A stretch of 36,641 nucleotides of DNA. It comes from an uncultured Alphaproteobacteria bacterium (GTDB lineage Bacteria; Pseudomonadota; Alphaproteobacteria; Thalassobaculales; Thalassobaculaceae). Location: positions 1 to 36,641 of the forward strand of contig CALMRI010000028.1 in assembly GCA_937776645.1 (NCBI GenBank). The letters are read 5' to 3'. Below, piece by piece: positions 9,372 to 20,053 of the stretch. A model generated the notes under the pieces. The model searched no databases and was not told where the DNA came from. It saw only the letters and a program-made list of their open reading frames with translations. Position 1 is the first letter of the stretch; the number at the start of each line of letters is the position of its first letter. The translations under genes and the position numbers were made by a program.

Positions 9372-10550
9372 ATGTCGGTAGCCTCCAACGTTCCAAGAAC
9401 AAGTCTGTTCTTCAGGCTTCTCGCCAACGACACGGGCTCGCGGATTTTCCTGGGCGCCATTATCGCCTTGATGATCCTGGTGCCGGCTCTGAACCTTCTG
9501 GCGTCGCCGGATTCTTGGTTCCATCTTCCGAGCTTTGCCGTCGGCCTGTTCGGCAAGTATCTTTGTTTCGCACTACTGGCGCTATCGGTAGACCTGATTT
9601 GGGGATTTTGTGGAATTCTTAGTCTTGGCCATGGCGCATTCTTCGCCATTGGCGGCTATGCCATGGGCATGTATCTGATGCGGACGATCGGGCCGCGCGG
9701 CGTTTATGGTCATCCGGTTTTGCCCGATTTCATGGTGTTTCTGAATTGGCAGGAATTGCCGTGGTTCTGGCACGGCTTCGACATGTTCTGGTTCGCCATG
9801 GTGATGGTGGTTTTGGCGCCGGGCTTGCTGGGCTTCGTGTTCGGCTGGTTCGCCTTTCGCTCTCGGGTCAGCGGAGTCTATTTCGCGATCATCAGTCAGG
9901 CCATGACCTATGCGCTGATGTTGGCGTTGTTTCGCAATGATATGGGGTTCGGCGGAAATAACGGGTTGACGGATTTCAAGGATGTCCTGGGCTACAGTCT
10001 GCGCTCCGACAATACGCGGGCGGTGCTGTTCGTGCTGTCCTGCTTGGCGTTGGTCGGCGGGTTCGTGATGTGCCGCACAATCGTCGCCAGCAAGCTTGGC
10101 CGGGTGTTGATGGCGATCCGAGATTCCGAGGCCCGGGTGCGGTTTATCGGCTACCGCACCGATATTTATAAGGTCTTCGTTTTCACCCTGTCATCGATGC
10201 TCGCGGGGGTTGCCGGCGCGCTCTACGTCACGCAGGTAGGCATCATTAACCCGAGTGAATTTTCTCCTTTGAAGTCGATCGAGATCGTTGTCTGGGTGGC
10301 GCTTGGCGGGCGGGGAACTTTGTACGGCGCGGTGCTGGGAGCGATTTCAGTCAACGCCTTAAAATCATATTTCACCGCCTTGGCGCCGGAAATGTGGCTG
10401 TTCCTGCTCGGCGGTCTGTTCGTGATCGTGACGATCGCTCTACCGAAGGGATTGGCCGGGTTGGGTATTAAATTGCCATGGCCAAGACCATCGAGACCTT
10501 GGCCGGCGACGAGCTTTCTTCGAGGGAGCGCGCGCGATGATCATTCCTGA
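9372..10550 (+). CDS. urtC: Urea ABC transporter permease UrtC
   Basis: A 392-residue LivM-type permease, the second membrane subunit of the urea importer. It has an N-terminal hydrophobic region, the conserved ALSVDLIWGFCGILSLGHGA segment (residues about 57-76), the RSRVSGVYFAIISQAMTYAL segment and a late VWVALGGRGTLYGAVLGA loop. The start at 9372 lies 3 bp after the urtB stop. The last 14 bp overlap the urtD start, so urtBCD are translationally linked. Length and motifs are normal and no damage is seen. Confidence 0.96.
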   Translation: MSVASNVPRTSLFFRLLANDTGSRIFLGAIIALMILVPALNLLASPDSWFHLPSFAVGLFGKYLCFALLALSVDLIWGFCGILSLGHGAFFAIGGYAMGMYLMRTIGPRGVYGHPVLPDFMVFLNWQELPWFWHGFDMFWFAMVMVVLAPGLLGFVFGWFAFRSRVSGVYFAIISQAMTYALMLALFRNDMGFGGNNGLTDFKDVLGYSLRSDNTRAVLFVLSCLALVGGFVMCRTIVASKLGRVLMAIRDSEARVRFIGYRTDIYKVFVFTLSSMLAGVAGALYVTQVGIINPSEFSPLKSIEIVVWVALGGRGTLYGAVLGAISVNALKSYFTALAPEMWLFLLGGLFVIVTIALPKGLAGLGIKLPWPRPSRPWPATSFLRGSARDDHS

Positions 10551-11316
10551 TTCCGTGCCCGACAAGCCCGACGCGCCAGGAAAAAGCATTCTGGTGCTGG
10601 ATAATGTGTCGGTCTCGTTCGATGGCTTCCGGGCGCTCAACGGGTTGTCGTTCGTCGTTATGTCCGGTCAGATGCGCGCGGTGATCGGTCCAAACGGCGC
10701 CGGTAAGACAACGATGATGGATGTGATCACCGGCAAGACCCGACCAGATTCGGGCCGGGTGATATTTCGGGACGGGCATGATCTGACGGTACTGGATGAA
10801 CCGCGGATCGCCAATCTGGGCATCGGGCGAAAATTCCAGAAGCCAACGGTGTTCGAGAATCTGACGGTCTTCGACAATCTCTGGCTTGCCTTTAAAGGCG
10901 ATCGCCGGGTGCGCCGGATGTTCAACTTCTTCGCCTCGCGCGCCGAGCGTGACGCGATCATGGAGACGCTTGGAGCCATCGGTCTCGCCGCTTTCCGTGA
11001 CCAGTTGGCAGGTTCGCTCAGTCATGGCCAGAAGCAATGGCTAGAAATTGGTGTGCTCCTCGTGCAGGACCCAGATTTGCTGCTGGTCGACGAGCCCGTC
11101 GCCGGCATGACCGATGCGGAAACCGAAACCACGGCGGCGCTGTTGCGGACCATCGCCAAGTCCCATTCGGTGGTCGTTGTCGAGCATGACATGGAATTCG
11201 TCGAAATGCTCGATGTGCCGGTGACGGTGCTGCACGAGGGTTCGGTCCTGGCCGAGGGATCCCTGGAGACTGTGCGGAACGACGAGCGTGTGATCGAGGT
11301 CTATTTGGGCCGCTGA
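10537..11316 (+). CDS. urtD: Urea ABC transporter ATP-binding protein UrtD
   Basis: A 259-residue ABC ATPase of the LivG type. It has Walker A GPNGAGKTTMMDVITGKT, signature SLSHGQKQWLEIG, Walker B DLLLVDEPVAGM and H-loop VVVVEHDMEFVE. The LSHGQKQWLEIG signature and the DEPVAGM Walker B are characteristic of UrtD and distinguish it from LivG. GAGGGAG lies 6 nt before the ATG, inside the end of urtC. With UrtE it forms the cytoplasmic ATPase dimer that drives urea uptake. Confidence 0.96.
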   Translation: MIIPDSVPDKPDAPGKSILVLDNVSVSFDGFRALNGLSFVVMSGQMRAVIGPNGAGKTTMMDVITGKTRPDSGRVIFRDGHDLTVLDEPRIANLGIGRKFQKPTVFENLTVFDNLWLAFKGDRRVRRMFNFFASRAERDAIMETLGAIGLAAFRDQLAGSLSHGQKQWLEIGVLLVQDPDLLLVDEPVAGMTDAETETTAALLRTIAKSHSVVVVEHDMEFVEMLDVPVTVLHEGSVLAEGSLETVRNDERVIEVYLGR

Positions 11317-11351
11317 TAGGATGACGTTATGGTGGGAGTGGAACTGAACTT

Positions 11352-12047
11352 ATGTTGAGCGTGCGGAACATCGACCTGCATTACGGCGCCAGTCAGGCTT
11401 TGCGTGACGTCGGTTTCGAGGCGCGACTTGGCGAGGTGACTTGTGTGCTTGGGCGCAATGGTGTCGGCAAGACAAGCTTGTTGAGCGCCATTATGGGGTT
11501 GCGGAAAACCAGTCGTGGCCAGATCGCTTTCAATGATCAGGACGTGACCCGCAAGCCGGCCCATGACCGGGCCCGCCTGGGCTTTGCCTACGTGCCACAA
11601 GGGCGTGATATTTTCTCGCAGCTGACGGTGGAGGAAAATTTGCGGACCGGGTTCGCCGCCCTGGCCCGGAACCAAAGGCATGTCCCGGAGCAGCTGTTCG
11701 AGTATTTTCCGGTTCTAAAGGACATGCTCGGTCGCAGGGGAGGGGATCTTTCAGGTGGGCAACAGCAGCAACTGGCGATCGCCCGTGCCCTCGTCACCCG
11801 ACCGAAGCTGTTGTTGCTGGACGAGCCCACGGAAGGCATCCAGCCGTCCATCATTAAGCTGATCCAACGGGTGATCGAGAGCTTATGCGACCAAGGTGAT
11901 ATAGCGATCGTGTTGGTCGAGCAATATTTTGATTTCGCCCATGATCTCGCCGATCGGATCGTCGTCTTGGATCGAGGTGCAGTTGTTTTGGACGGTCGCA
12001 AGAACGACCTCGACGGCGCGGTGGTGCGGCGTCACCTAACGGTATGA
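11352..12047 (+). CDS. urtE: Urea ABC transporter ATP-binding protein UrtE
   Basis: A 231-residue LivF-type ATPase. It has Walker A GRNGVGKTSLLSAIMG, signature DLSGGQQQQLAIARAL, Walker B KLLLLDEPTEGIQPSI and H-loop VLVEQYFDFAHDLADRI. The DEPTEGIQPSII segment is typical of UrtE. It starts 35 bp after urtD with GGGAG upstream. It is the last gene of the transporter; the 438 bp to ureD contain only a possible small antisense gene. Confidence 0.96.
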   Translation: MLSVRNIDLHYGASQALRDVGFEARLGEVTCVLGRNGVGKTSLLSAIMGLRKTSRGQIAFNDQDVTRKPAHDRARLGFAYVPQGRDIFSQLTVEENLRTGFAALARNQRHVPEQLFEYFPVLKDMLGRRGGDLSGGQQQQLAIARALVTRPKLLLLDEPTEGIQPSIIKLIQRVIESLCDQGDIAIVLVEQYFDFAHDLADRIVVLDRGAVVLDGRKNDLDGAVVRRHLTV

Positions 12048-12055
12048 GAAGGGGC

Positions 12056-12295
12056 TTATCCTACCGAACGGCCCCGGTTGTGCCGAACAGGCGGGGGCAT
12101 CGTCGCCCCTTCCTGGAAATTCCAACTGTAGGGTATCCAGCGCCGCCGGGTGCCGCGGCCCGCATAGCGTCCTTCCTCGATCGAGGCGGCTCTTTGGCAG
12201 GATTGTTCGGTGGTGAAATTATGCGGACATTCGAATTCCTGGCACGCGATGCGCTCACCAAAGGTCATGTCGGTGATTAGTACGAGCACGAACAT
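12056..12295 (-). CDS. Possible small exported Cys-containing protein, antisense between urtE and ureD
   Basis: A 79-residue frame on the strand opposite the urea genes, filling part of the 438-bp gap. It starts MFVLVLITDMTFGERIACQ, a hydrophobic stretch that could be a short signal peptide. The next part has Cys residues in ACQEFEC and SCQRAASIEEGRY, and the tail is basic and proline-rich. AAGGGA lies 9 nt before the ATG. The composition reads like a real small periplasmic protein more than a random shadow, but I recognise no family and the frame stays open upstream to 12439. If it is not real, 12048-12485 holds no identifiable feature. Confidence 0.35.
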   Translation of the reverse strand: MFVLVLITDMTFGERIACQEFECPHNFTTEQSCQRAASIEEGRYAGRGTRRRWIPYSWNFQEGATMPPPVRHNRGRSVG

Positions 12296-12485
12296 ATGGA
12301 CAAGTCCCTTGCGGCCAAAGTGACGGGTGACAGCGTGGCTACGGACAGAATACCCCGATTCTCCGACAGGACGACCTGGTCCGGCACGACATGGAAATGA
12401 CCACCGCTTTCCTCCTGCCTGGTAATTGGGCAAGCTCATCAGGCACGGTATTGGCTTCGGGGCAGCCGGTCAGGGCGGTGGGGTG

Positions 12486-13367
12486 ATGAACGCAGGTTTT
12501 TACGGGAGAACGGCGCTGGCCGAGAGCATGACACAGGCGGGATTGTCGCGGTTCGTCTCCCAAGGTTCGATCCGGTTTTCCGGTGCCGAGGCTTGCCTCG
12601 CCGAGCTTAAGCAGCAGGCACCGATCCGTTTTCTCAGGCCGTACCCGGAGGACGGCGATCCGGCCACCGCCGTGTTACTTAACACCGCCGGTGGCATTGT
12701 CGGAGGTGACCGGCTGACAATGGATATCTCGGTCGATGCCGGGGCCCAGGTATTGGTGACCGGCCAGGCCGCCGAAAAGGTCTATCGATCCGATGGCGAA
12801 ACCGCCGAGCTACGTGTGACCCTATCCAGCCGGTCCGGCGCGGCGCTGGAATTCCTACCACAAGGAACTATCCTGTTCGATCGCTCGGCGCTGCGTCGTC
12901 GCACGGTCCTGCGGGTCGATGACGATGCCCGCTTGTTGTTCGGAGAGATGCTGTATTTCGGTCGTACCGCGATGGGGGAGCGTTTTACCGCCGGCGCCAT
13001 CGATGACCGAACCGATGTCGAGTGGGGTGGACGGCGGGTGATGGTCGACGTGTTTCGCATCGAAGATGGCGGTTTCGCGGCGATGAACAGCCTGTCGGGC
13101 CTCGATGGCGCCACATGCGCCGCCGTGATGGTTCTGCTGACACCCTCGCCGGAGCAATACCTGGCTGGTATTCGGGCTGATTTAGAACGCTTGGCACAAG
13201 CTGGTTATCAGGCCGGGGCGGCAGTGTTCCCGCAAGGGCCACTGATCGTCCGCTGGCTCGGCCGGGACGCCGAGGCGGTGCGCCGCTCGTTTGGAATGGT
13301 TTGGCGCCATGTGCGGTCGGTGGTGCTTGGCAGACCGGCGCGCATGCCCCGAATTTGGTCTATCTGA
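12486..13367 (+). CDS. ureD: Urease accessory protein UreD
   Basis: A 293-residue urease maturation scaffold. UreD binds apo-urease and, with UreF and UreG, forms the complex through which nickel is delivered to the active site. Family features are LNTAGGIVGGDRLTMDISVD, TGQAAEKVYRS, the ALEFLPQGTILFDRS segment and a terminal ARMPRIWSI. The ATG 12486 (MNAGFYGRTALAES) is preceded by GGTGGGGTG; an upstream in-frame start at 12426 lacks family similarity. It is the first gene of the urease cluster, 438 bp after urtE, and may have its own promoter in that gap. Confidence 0.95.
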   Translation: MNAGFYGRTALAESMTQAGLSRFVSQGSIRFSGAEACLAELKQQAPIRFLRPYPEDGDPATAVLLNTAGGIVGGDRLTMDISVDAGAQVLVTGQAAEKVYRSDGETAELRVTLSSRSGAALEFLPQGTILFDRSALRRRTVLRVDDDARLLFGEMLYFGRTAMGERFTAGAIDDRTDVEWGGRRVMVDVFRIEDGGFAAMNSLSGLDGATCAAVMVLLTPSPEQYLAGIRADLERLAQAGYQAGAAVFPQGPLIVRWLGRDAEAVRRSFGMVWRHVRSVVLGRPARMPRIWSI

Positions 13368-13449
13368 TGGCGTTTTGTCCCGTGCGAGAACTCGACAAGC
13401 TAGGGCCTAACTGTCACGCTAGGGCCTATTGAAATGAGGATCCAATGAG

Positions 13450-13752
13450 ATGAATTTAACGCCGCGCGAAAAGGACAAACTGCTGATTTCGATGGCCGCA
13501 ATGGTTGCACGCCGTCGCCTGGATCGGGGCGTCAAGCTGAACCACCCCGAAGCTGTGGCGCTGATCACCGATTTCGTAGTCGAGGGCGCGCGGGACGGTC
13601 GCAGCGTCTCGCAACTTATGTCCGAGGGGGCGGAAGTGCTGTCCCGCGATCAGGTCATGGAGGGGATCGCCGAGATGCTCCACGATATTCAGGTCGAGGC
13701 GACGTTCCCCGATGGAACTAAGCTGGTAACTGTTCACCAACCAATTCGTTGA
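13450..13752 (+). CDS. ureA: Urease gamma subunit UreA
   Basis: The 100-residue gamma subunit of the nickel urease that hydrolyses urea to ammonia and carbamate. Characteristic segments are [40 protein letters not shown] and the ending [15 protein letters not shown]. Exact family length. GAGG lies upstream of the ATG. It stays a separate polypeptide, unlike the gamma-beta fusion of Helicobacter. It ends 8 bp before the beta-alpha fusion gene. Confidence 0.97.
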   Translation: MNLTPREKDKLLISMAAMVARRRLDRGVKLNHPEAVALITDFVVEGARDGRSVSQLMSEGAEVLSRDQVMEGIAEMLHDIQVEATFPDGTKLVTVHQPIR

Positions 13753-13760
13753 GGCATGCC

Positions 13761-15817
<2,057 letters not shown>

Positions 15818-15818
<1 letters not shown>

Positions 15819-16330
15819 TGCCGGGTGTTGCTCCAATGCGACGCGCCATCCACCATCGCCCGCGCGGTCATTGGCCGCAGGATGCCGCATCGGGCAGCGT
15901 CACCCTTGATTTTGACGCGCGACACCGCCGCCGGGTCCGTCTGGGTCTGGATGATGGTGGCGAAATACTGCTGGATCTGGAACGCGCCGTGCCGATGGCT
16001 GGCGGCGATGGCTTGGAACTGGAGGACGGTGCCTGGATCGCGGTGCGCGCCGCGCCGGAACCGCTGCTTGAGATCAGCGCCGCCGACCCGCTGCTATTCG
16101 CCCGGTTGGCCTGGCATCTGGGCAATCGCCACGTGCCGACGGAGATCGGGGTCGGGGTCATTCGTATTCGCCCGGACCATGTTCTAGAGGAAATGCTGAT
16201 CCGCCTCGGCGCTTTGGTGTGCTCTGCGCAGATGCCGTTTCAACCAGAGGGCGGTGCCTATGACGAACCTGGAAAACCGTCCCACGATCATCATCACGAC
16301 CACGCCCATGAGTATCCTCATGACCACTGA
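15818..16330 (+). CDS. ureE: Urease nickel metallochaperone UreE
   Basis: A 170-residue UreE that binds nickel and passes it to UreG. The N-terminal beta domain includes VTLDFDARHRRRVRL and the C-terminal domain includes LAWHLGNRHVPTEI, which carries the conserved metal-binding His-containing segment. The last about 17 residues are His-rich ([16 protein letters not shown]), a nickel storage tail. The ATG overlaps the last base of the ureBC stop, so translation is coupled; an ATG at 15836 is an alternative start. The tail coding region overlaps the start of ureF. Confidence 0.94.
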
Positions 16331-17024
16331 CCCGCGCGCTCTGGTTCGGTTGTTAAGCTGGCTTTCGCCGGCCTTCCCGGTTGGCGGGTTTGCCTATAGC
16401 CATGGCCTGGAAGCGGCGGTTGAGCACCAGCTGGTCAATAGCGCTCAGACGTTGAGAGAGTGGATAGAGGGGGCTATTTGTTTTGGCTCGGCGCGGGGTG
16501 ACGCGGTGATCCTGGCCGTTGCCCATCAGGCGGTTGTGCATCAAGCGGGCGCAGTCGGGGATTGCGGAGGATTGCGGGAAGTCGCCGACCTTGCCCGATT
16601 GCTATTCGGGGCGCCGGAATTGGCGGCGGAATCGCTGGTTCAGGGCAATGCCTTCTGGCGCACCGTCAAGGCCGCTTGGCCGCATCCGGAATTCGACCGG
16701 CTCGGCGCAGAGTTGCCGGACGGTAAAATAGCCTACCCCATAGCGGTCGCCGTTGCGGCGGCGGTTTATGGCATTGGCCAGGGTGATGCAATCGTTGCCT
16801 ACTTGCACAGTGTCGCTGCGAATGGCGTCTCGGCGGCCATACGCCTTGGGGTGATCGGGCAAACCGATGGCCAACGCATCACCCGGGCGCTGGAGCCAGT
16901 GGTGCTGAAGACCGCCAAAACAGCGGAGGGCTCCAGCCTGGAGGATATCGGCTCGGCTTCTTTGGCGATTGATATGATGGCGTTACGCCACGAAACCCAG
17001 ACCACGAGGCTTTTCCGATCATGA
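16320..17024 (+). CDS. ureF: Urease accessory protein UreF
   Basis: A 234-residue UreF, which acts with UreD and controls UreG GTPase activity during nickel insertion. The diagnostic [20 protein letters not shown] lies near the N terminus. Start choice is uncertain: ATG 16320 ([12 protein letters not shown]) gives the usual family length, ATG 16308 adds four residues, and ATG 16260 has the best ribosome binding site (AGAGGG about 9 nt upstream). The 16260 start adds a 20-residue Thr/Ile-rich leader that is just the second frame of the UreE His-tail. The gene overlaps ureE at its start and ureG by 4 bp at its end. Confidence 0.93.
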   Translation: MTTDPRALVRLLSWLSPAFPVGGFAYSHGLEAAVEHQLVNSAQTLREWIEGAICFGSARGDAVILAVAHQAVVHQAGAVGDCGGLREVADLARLLFGAPELAAESLVQGNAFWRTVKAAWPHPEFDRLGAELPDGKIAYPIAVAVAAAVYGIGQGDAIVAYLHSVAANGVSAAIRLGVIGQTDGQRITRALEPVVLKTAKTAEGSSLEDIGSASLAIDMMALRHETQTTRLFRS

Positions 17025-17677
17025 CGATGAGCACCACTGAAACCCTTCTCCCCTCCACTCCCTCTCATGGCCCACTGCGTGTCGGTGTCGGCGGGCCCGT
17101 TGGCTCCGGAAAGACAAAATTATTGGAATGTCTGTGTAAATCGATGCGGGATCGCCATGATATCGTGGTTATCACCAACGATATCTATACCCGTGAGGAT
17201 CAGGAAATCCTGACCCGCTCCGGCGCGTTGCCGGCTGAGCGGATCATGGGGGTGGAGACCGGCGGCTGCCCCCATACGGCGATCCGGGAGGATGCCTCGA
17301 TCAACCTGGCGGCGGTCGAGACCATGTACAATCGGTTCCCGCTAGCCGGGCTTTGTCTGATTGAGTCCGGCGGCGATAATTTGGCCGCGACCTTCAGTCC
17401 GGAACTAGCGGATCTGACGCTTTACGTAATCGACGTATCCGCCGGAGATAAAATCCCGCGCAAGGGTGGTCCGGGGATCACCCGCTCCGATCTGTTGATC
17501 ATCAACAAAGTCGACTTGGCGCCCATGGTTGGCGCGGATCTTGGCGTGATGGATCGCGATGCCCGAAAACAGCGGGGGGAGCGGCCGTTTATTTTTACCA
17601 ATCTGAAAGTCGGTACCGGCGTCGACGATATCGTCGCCTTCATCGAGCGGGAGGGTGGTCTAACGCCGCCGGTGTGA
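17021..17677 (+). CDS. ureG: Urease accessory GTPase UreG
   Basis: A 218-residue SIMIBI-class GTPase that couples GTP hydrolysis to nickel delivery. P-loop [11 protein letters not shown] (residues 24-34), the nickel-binding CPH motif in [11 protein letters not shown] (Cys83-His85), [20 protein letters not shown] and the guanine-specificity motif NKVD (162-165) are all intact. The ATG overlaps the ureF stop (ATGA). It is the last urease gene; no terminator is obvious, and a non-coding AT-rich tract begins about 150 bp later. Confidence 0.97.
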   Translation: MTMSTTETLLPSTPSHGPLRVGVGGPVGSGKTKLLECLCKSMRDRHDIVVITNDIYTREDQEILTRSGALPAERIMGVETGGCPHTAIREDASINLAAVETMYNRFPLAGLCLIESGGDNLAATFSPELADLTLYVIDVSAGDKIPRKGGPGITRSDLLIINKVDLAPMVGADLGVMDRDARKQRGERPFIFTNLKVGTGVDDIVAFIEREGGLTPPV

Positions 17678-17819
17678 TGCCAAGCGTTGAGGGGCGAAAT
17701 GCCGCGGTGCGCCTACGCCAATCAACGATCGCCATCCTTGCGGAATTAAACCCCCGGAATTCAGGACGTGTTGCGTGCTCGATTAACGTGTCATGGCGGA
17801 AATGTTCGTGGACTTTTCC

Positions 17820-17930
17820 TGCGGATTGAAAATCATTCATACAATAAAAAAAGGCTAACATTATTTATATTCTATAATAATATCATTATATTAATATCTA
17901 TATGTTCGAATCCGGAAATTGTTCCTTCTT
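17820..17930. other. AT-rich junction at the truncated P450 gene
   Basis: This tract is dominated by A and T, for example TTATTTATATTCTATAATAA, amid GC-rich neighbours. It begins downstream of ureG and ends where similarity of the minus-strand P450 frame starts. It looks like a deletion or insertion scar. No transposase or terminal repeat was identified in it, and 17678-17820 shows nothing recognisable. Confidence 0.6.
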
Positions 17931-18162
17931 TGCGCATCAGGTTTCGGCCCATCAGCCGGTTCATTAGCCCGCCAGGCTGGTGGGAGCTGAAGACTTTGAC
18001 CTTACGCTCGCAGGCCGAGATATCCGTATGGCGCGTCATGACGATTCCATCTAATGCGGGAGCATAGGCGATGGGCGCGCGGGCCTGCAGTTCCCGATAG
18101 ATCGGATATGGATCCTGCTGAATGGTGGTGAGGTCGATGTCAAAGCGGGGCGGCGCGGCCAT
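17872..18162 (-). pseudogene. 5' stump of a bacterial cytochrome P450
   Basis: The first about 78 residues resemble the N terminus of soluble bacterial P450s: DPYPIYRELQARAPIAYAP, then VMTRHTDISACERKVKVFSS and LMNRLMGRNLMRKEG. Complete P450s are about 400 residues and carry the I-helix Thr, ExxR and heme-Cys motifs; all are absent here. The frame then runs into the AT-rich junction (GFEHIDINIMILL) and stops. AGAGGA lies about 8 nt before the ATG, so the stump could still be translated as a fourth gene after hyuA-hyuB and a short ORF, but it cannot bind heme. It was probably a monooxygenase in the same pathway as HyuAB before truncation. Confidence 0.75.
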
Positions 18163-18174
18163 TATATGTATCCT

Positions 18175-18255
18175 CTACCGGGGTTTCCCATTCGCATCCC
18201 ATTCGCTGATGATGCCGCCATCGATAACGCTGATCAAGCCAGGGATTGCCCGCAT
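18175..18255 (-). CDS. Possible 26-residue small ORF between hyuB and the P450 stump
   Basis: A short frame, MRAIPGLISVIDGGIISEW followed by DANGKPR, starts 7 bp after the hyuB stop. AAGG lies 5 nt before its ATG, overlapping the end of hyuB, and it ends 12 bp before the P450 ATG. The tight packing fits an operon hyuA-hyuB-smORF-P450 and the peptide is not low-complexity. I know no family for it; it may be a coupling peptide or chance. Confidence 0.35.
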   Translation of the reverse strand: MRAIPGLISVIDGGIISEWDANGKPR

Positions 18256-18262
18256 AGGCACC

Positions 18263-19933
18263 TTATTCCGCGATTTTCACTCCATAGTCCCGCAGCGCCG
18301 CCTCGGCGCTGACATAGCCGGCTTTCACGTCGGCCGCGACCGCTTCGGGGGCCCTTTCGCCGGGATCGCCGAAGCCGCCGCCGCCGGGCATGTTGACCAC
18401 GAGGCAGTCGCCGATCGGAATTGCCTGGCGACCCATGCCTCGCATCGTCGTTCCGGAGCCAAGCTTAAGCGAGCCGGCGGCGCCCGGGCCGCCGCTGTCA
18501 CGGCCGCGCGGTGGGTTTTTTATTCGGTCAAAAGTGGCGAAGATGGCAAACTCGGCCTTTTCCCGATTGCCCAGCACCATGGTCTGGCCAAGGCCGCCGC
18601 GATATTTACCGACGCCGCCGGAATCCCGGCGCAGTTGCTTTTTCCAGACCACCAGTGGGCTGACCGTCTCCAGCACCTCGCAGGGGACGTTACGCACGCC
18701 GCTGGGAAATGGGGTGGCGGACAGTCCGTCCTTGGTCGGTCGGGCGCCGGCGCCGCCGCTGTGAAAGCTCATCGCGGTGAAGCTGGCGCGCGCCGCGTCG
18801 GCCTCGGGGTCGCGGGCGGTGATGCCGTGGCCGGCGCCAAGCTTGAGGTTCCACAGGCACGACGTGCCCTCCGCCGGAACCCGGCCCGGCAGGATTTGGT
18901 GCAGGCAGCCAAACACTACATCCGGCAGCATATGGCCAACCGAGGAGCGGGCTACCACGGCGCAGGGATGCGGCGCGTTGAGGATGCAGCCCTCCGGTGC
19001 CCGCACGACAATATGCGCCAAGGAGCCGGCATTGTTCGGCACCTCCGGCGCGATCACGCATTTCACCCCAAAGCTGGTATAGGCATCGGTGTAGCATTTA
19101 GGCACGTTGATACCGAAATCCGAAACCGGTGAGGTGCCGTCGAAATCCACGACGACGGTATCGCCCTCGACCGCCAGCGAGGCCTTCAGTGTCAGCTCCC
19201 GGTCATAACCATCGGTGACCATCTGGTTGTGCACGCGGGTCTTCGGCAACTTGGCGATAGCGGTGCGCATCGCGGTTCGGGTGCTCTCGATGATGGTCTC
19301 GGCCAGATCGTCGAGATCCTCTAGGGCGTATTGCTGCATCATCGCCACCAGCCGGCGGCTACCGACGTCGTTACAGGCGGCCAGAGCGTAGATATCACCC
19401 TCGACCTGGATTGATTCCCGGCAATTGTGGCGCACGAAATCCAGCAGAGTCTCGTTGATCTCGCCCGCCTTGGCGAAATGCATCAACGGGATGAATAATC
19501 CCTCGTGATAGATCTGTTTGCCGTCCGGCGCCATGCCGATGCCGCCGATATCGACGACATGGGTGGTGCAGGCGAACAGCGCCACCAGCCGGCCAGCCCG
19601 GAAGGTAGGCGAGACGACGACGATATCGTGCAGATGGCCGGTGCCCTTCCAGGGATCGTTGGTGATGTAGACATCACCCGCGCGCATCGTCTGGGTTGGG
19701 AATTTAGCAATGAAATGAGCCACCGACAGGGCCATCGAGTTAATATGGCCCGGCGTGCCGGTCACCGCTTGGGCCAGCATCCGGCCTTGCAGATCGAACA
19801 CCCCGGCGGAAACGTCGCCGGCCTCGCGGGTCGAGGTGCTGAAACCGGTGCGGATCAGAGTCTGCGCCTGCTCCTCGACGATGGTGATCAGGCGGTTCCA
19901 CATCACCTGATGGCGGATATTAGCGGCGGTCAT
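18263..19933 (-). CDS. hyuB: Hydantoinase/oxoprolinase family subunit B (HyuB)
   Basis: A 556-residue HyuB-type protein, the catalytic partner of HyuA in ATP-dependent cyclic amide hydrolases (N-methylhydantoinase, 5-oxoprolinase) and related carboxylases. Family features are STSTREAGDVSAGVFDLQG, GDVYITNDPWKGTGHLHDI, ACTTHVVDIGGIG, the STRTAMRTAIAKLP segment and a C-terminal GGGGFGDPGERAPE. The ATG 19933 follows GGAAGAG; a GTG two codons earlier is possible. It lies 120 bp after hyuA on the same strand with no terminator between, so the two are co-transcribed. The exact substrate is not readable from sequence. Confidence 0.93.
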   Translation of the reverse strand: MTAANIRHQVMWNRLITIVEEQAQTLIRTGFSTSTREAGDVSAGVFDLQGRMLAQAVTGTPGHINSMALSVAHFIAKFPTQTMRAGDVYITNDPWKGTGHLHDIVVVSPTFRAGRLVALFACTTHVVDIGGIGMAPDGKQIYHEGLFIPLMHFAKAGEINETLLDFVRHNCRESIQVEGDIYALAACNDVGSRRLVAMMQQYALEDLDDLAETIIESTRTAMRTAIAKLPKTRVHNQMVTDGYDRELTLKASLAVEGDTVVVDFDGTSPVSDFGINVPKCYTDAYTSFGVKCVIAPEVPNNAGSLAHIVVRAPEGCILNAPHPCAVVARSSVGHMLPDVVFGCLHQILPGRVPAEGTSCLWNLKLGAGHGITARDPEADAARASFTAMSFHSGGAGARPTKDGLSATPFPSGVRNVPCEVLETVSPLVVWKKQLRRDSGGVGKYRGGLGQTMVLGNREKAEFAIFATFDRIKNPPRGRDSGGPGAAGSLKLGSGTTMRGMGRQAIPIGDCLVVNMPGGGGFGDPGERAPEAVAADVKAGYVSAEAALRDYGVKIAE

Positions 19934-20053
19934 GATCACTCTTCCGTATAGGGTCTAAAGGGCTCGGCAAAGGTATTGCGCTGCATCAAACGCCGATCGA
20001 TGTTTCGCCATCTATAAAAGGGTTTACAGGGTAAGATCGGTATCAAAAAACCC

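Noticed and set aside
18122..19132. 336-codon plus-strand frame over hyuB and the P450 stump
   Set aside because: Low-complexity Ala/Gly/Arg composition, opposite to well-supported hyuB; a shadow.
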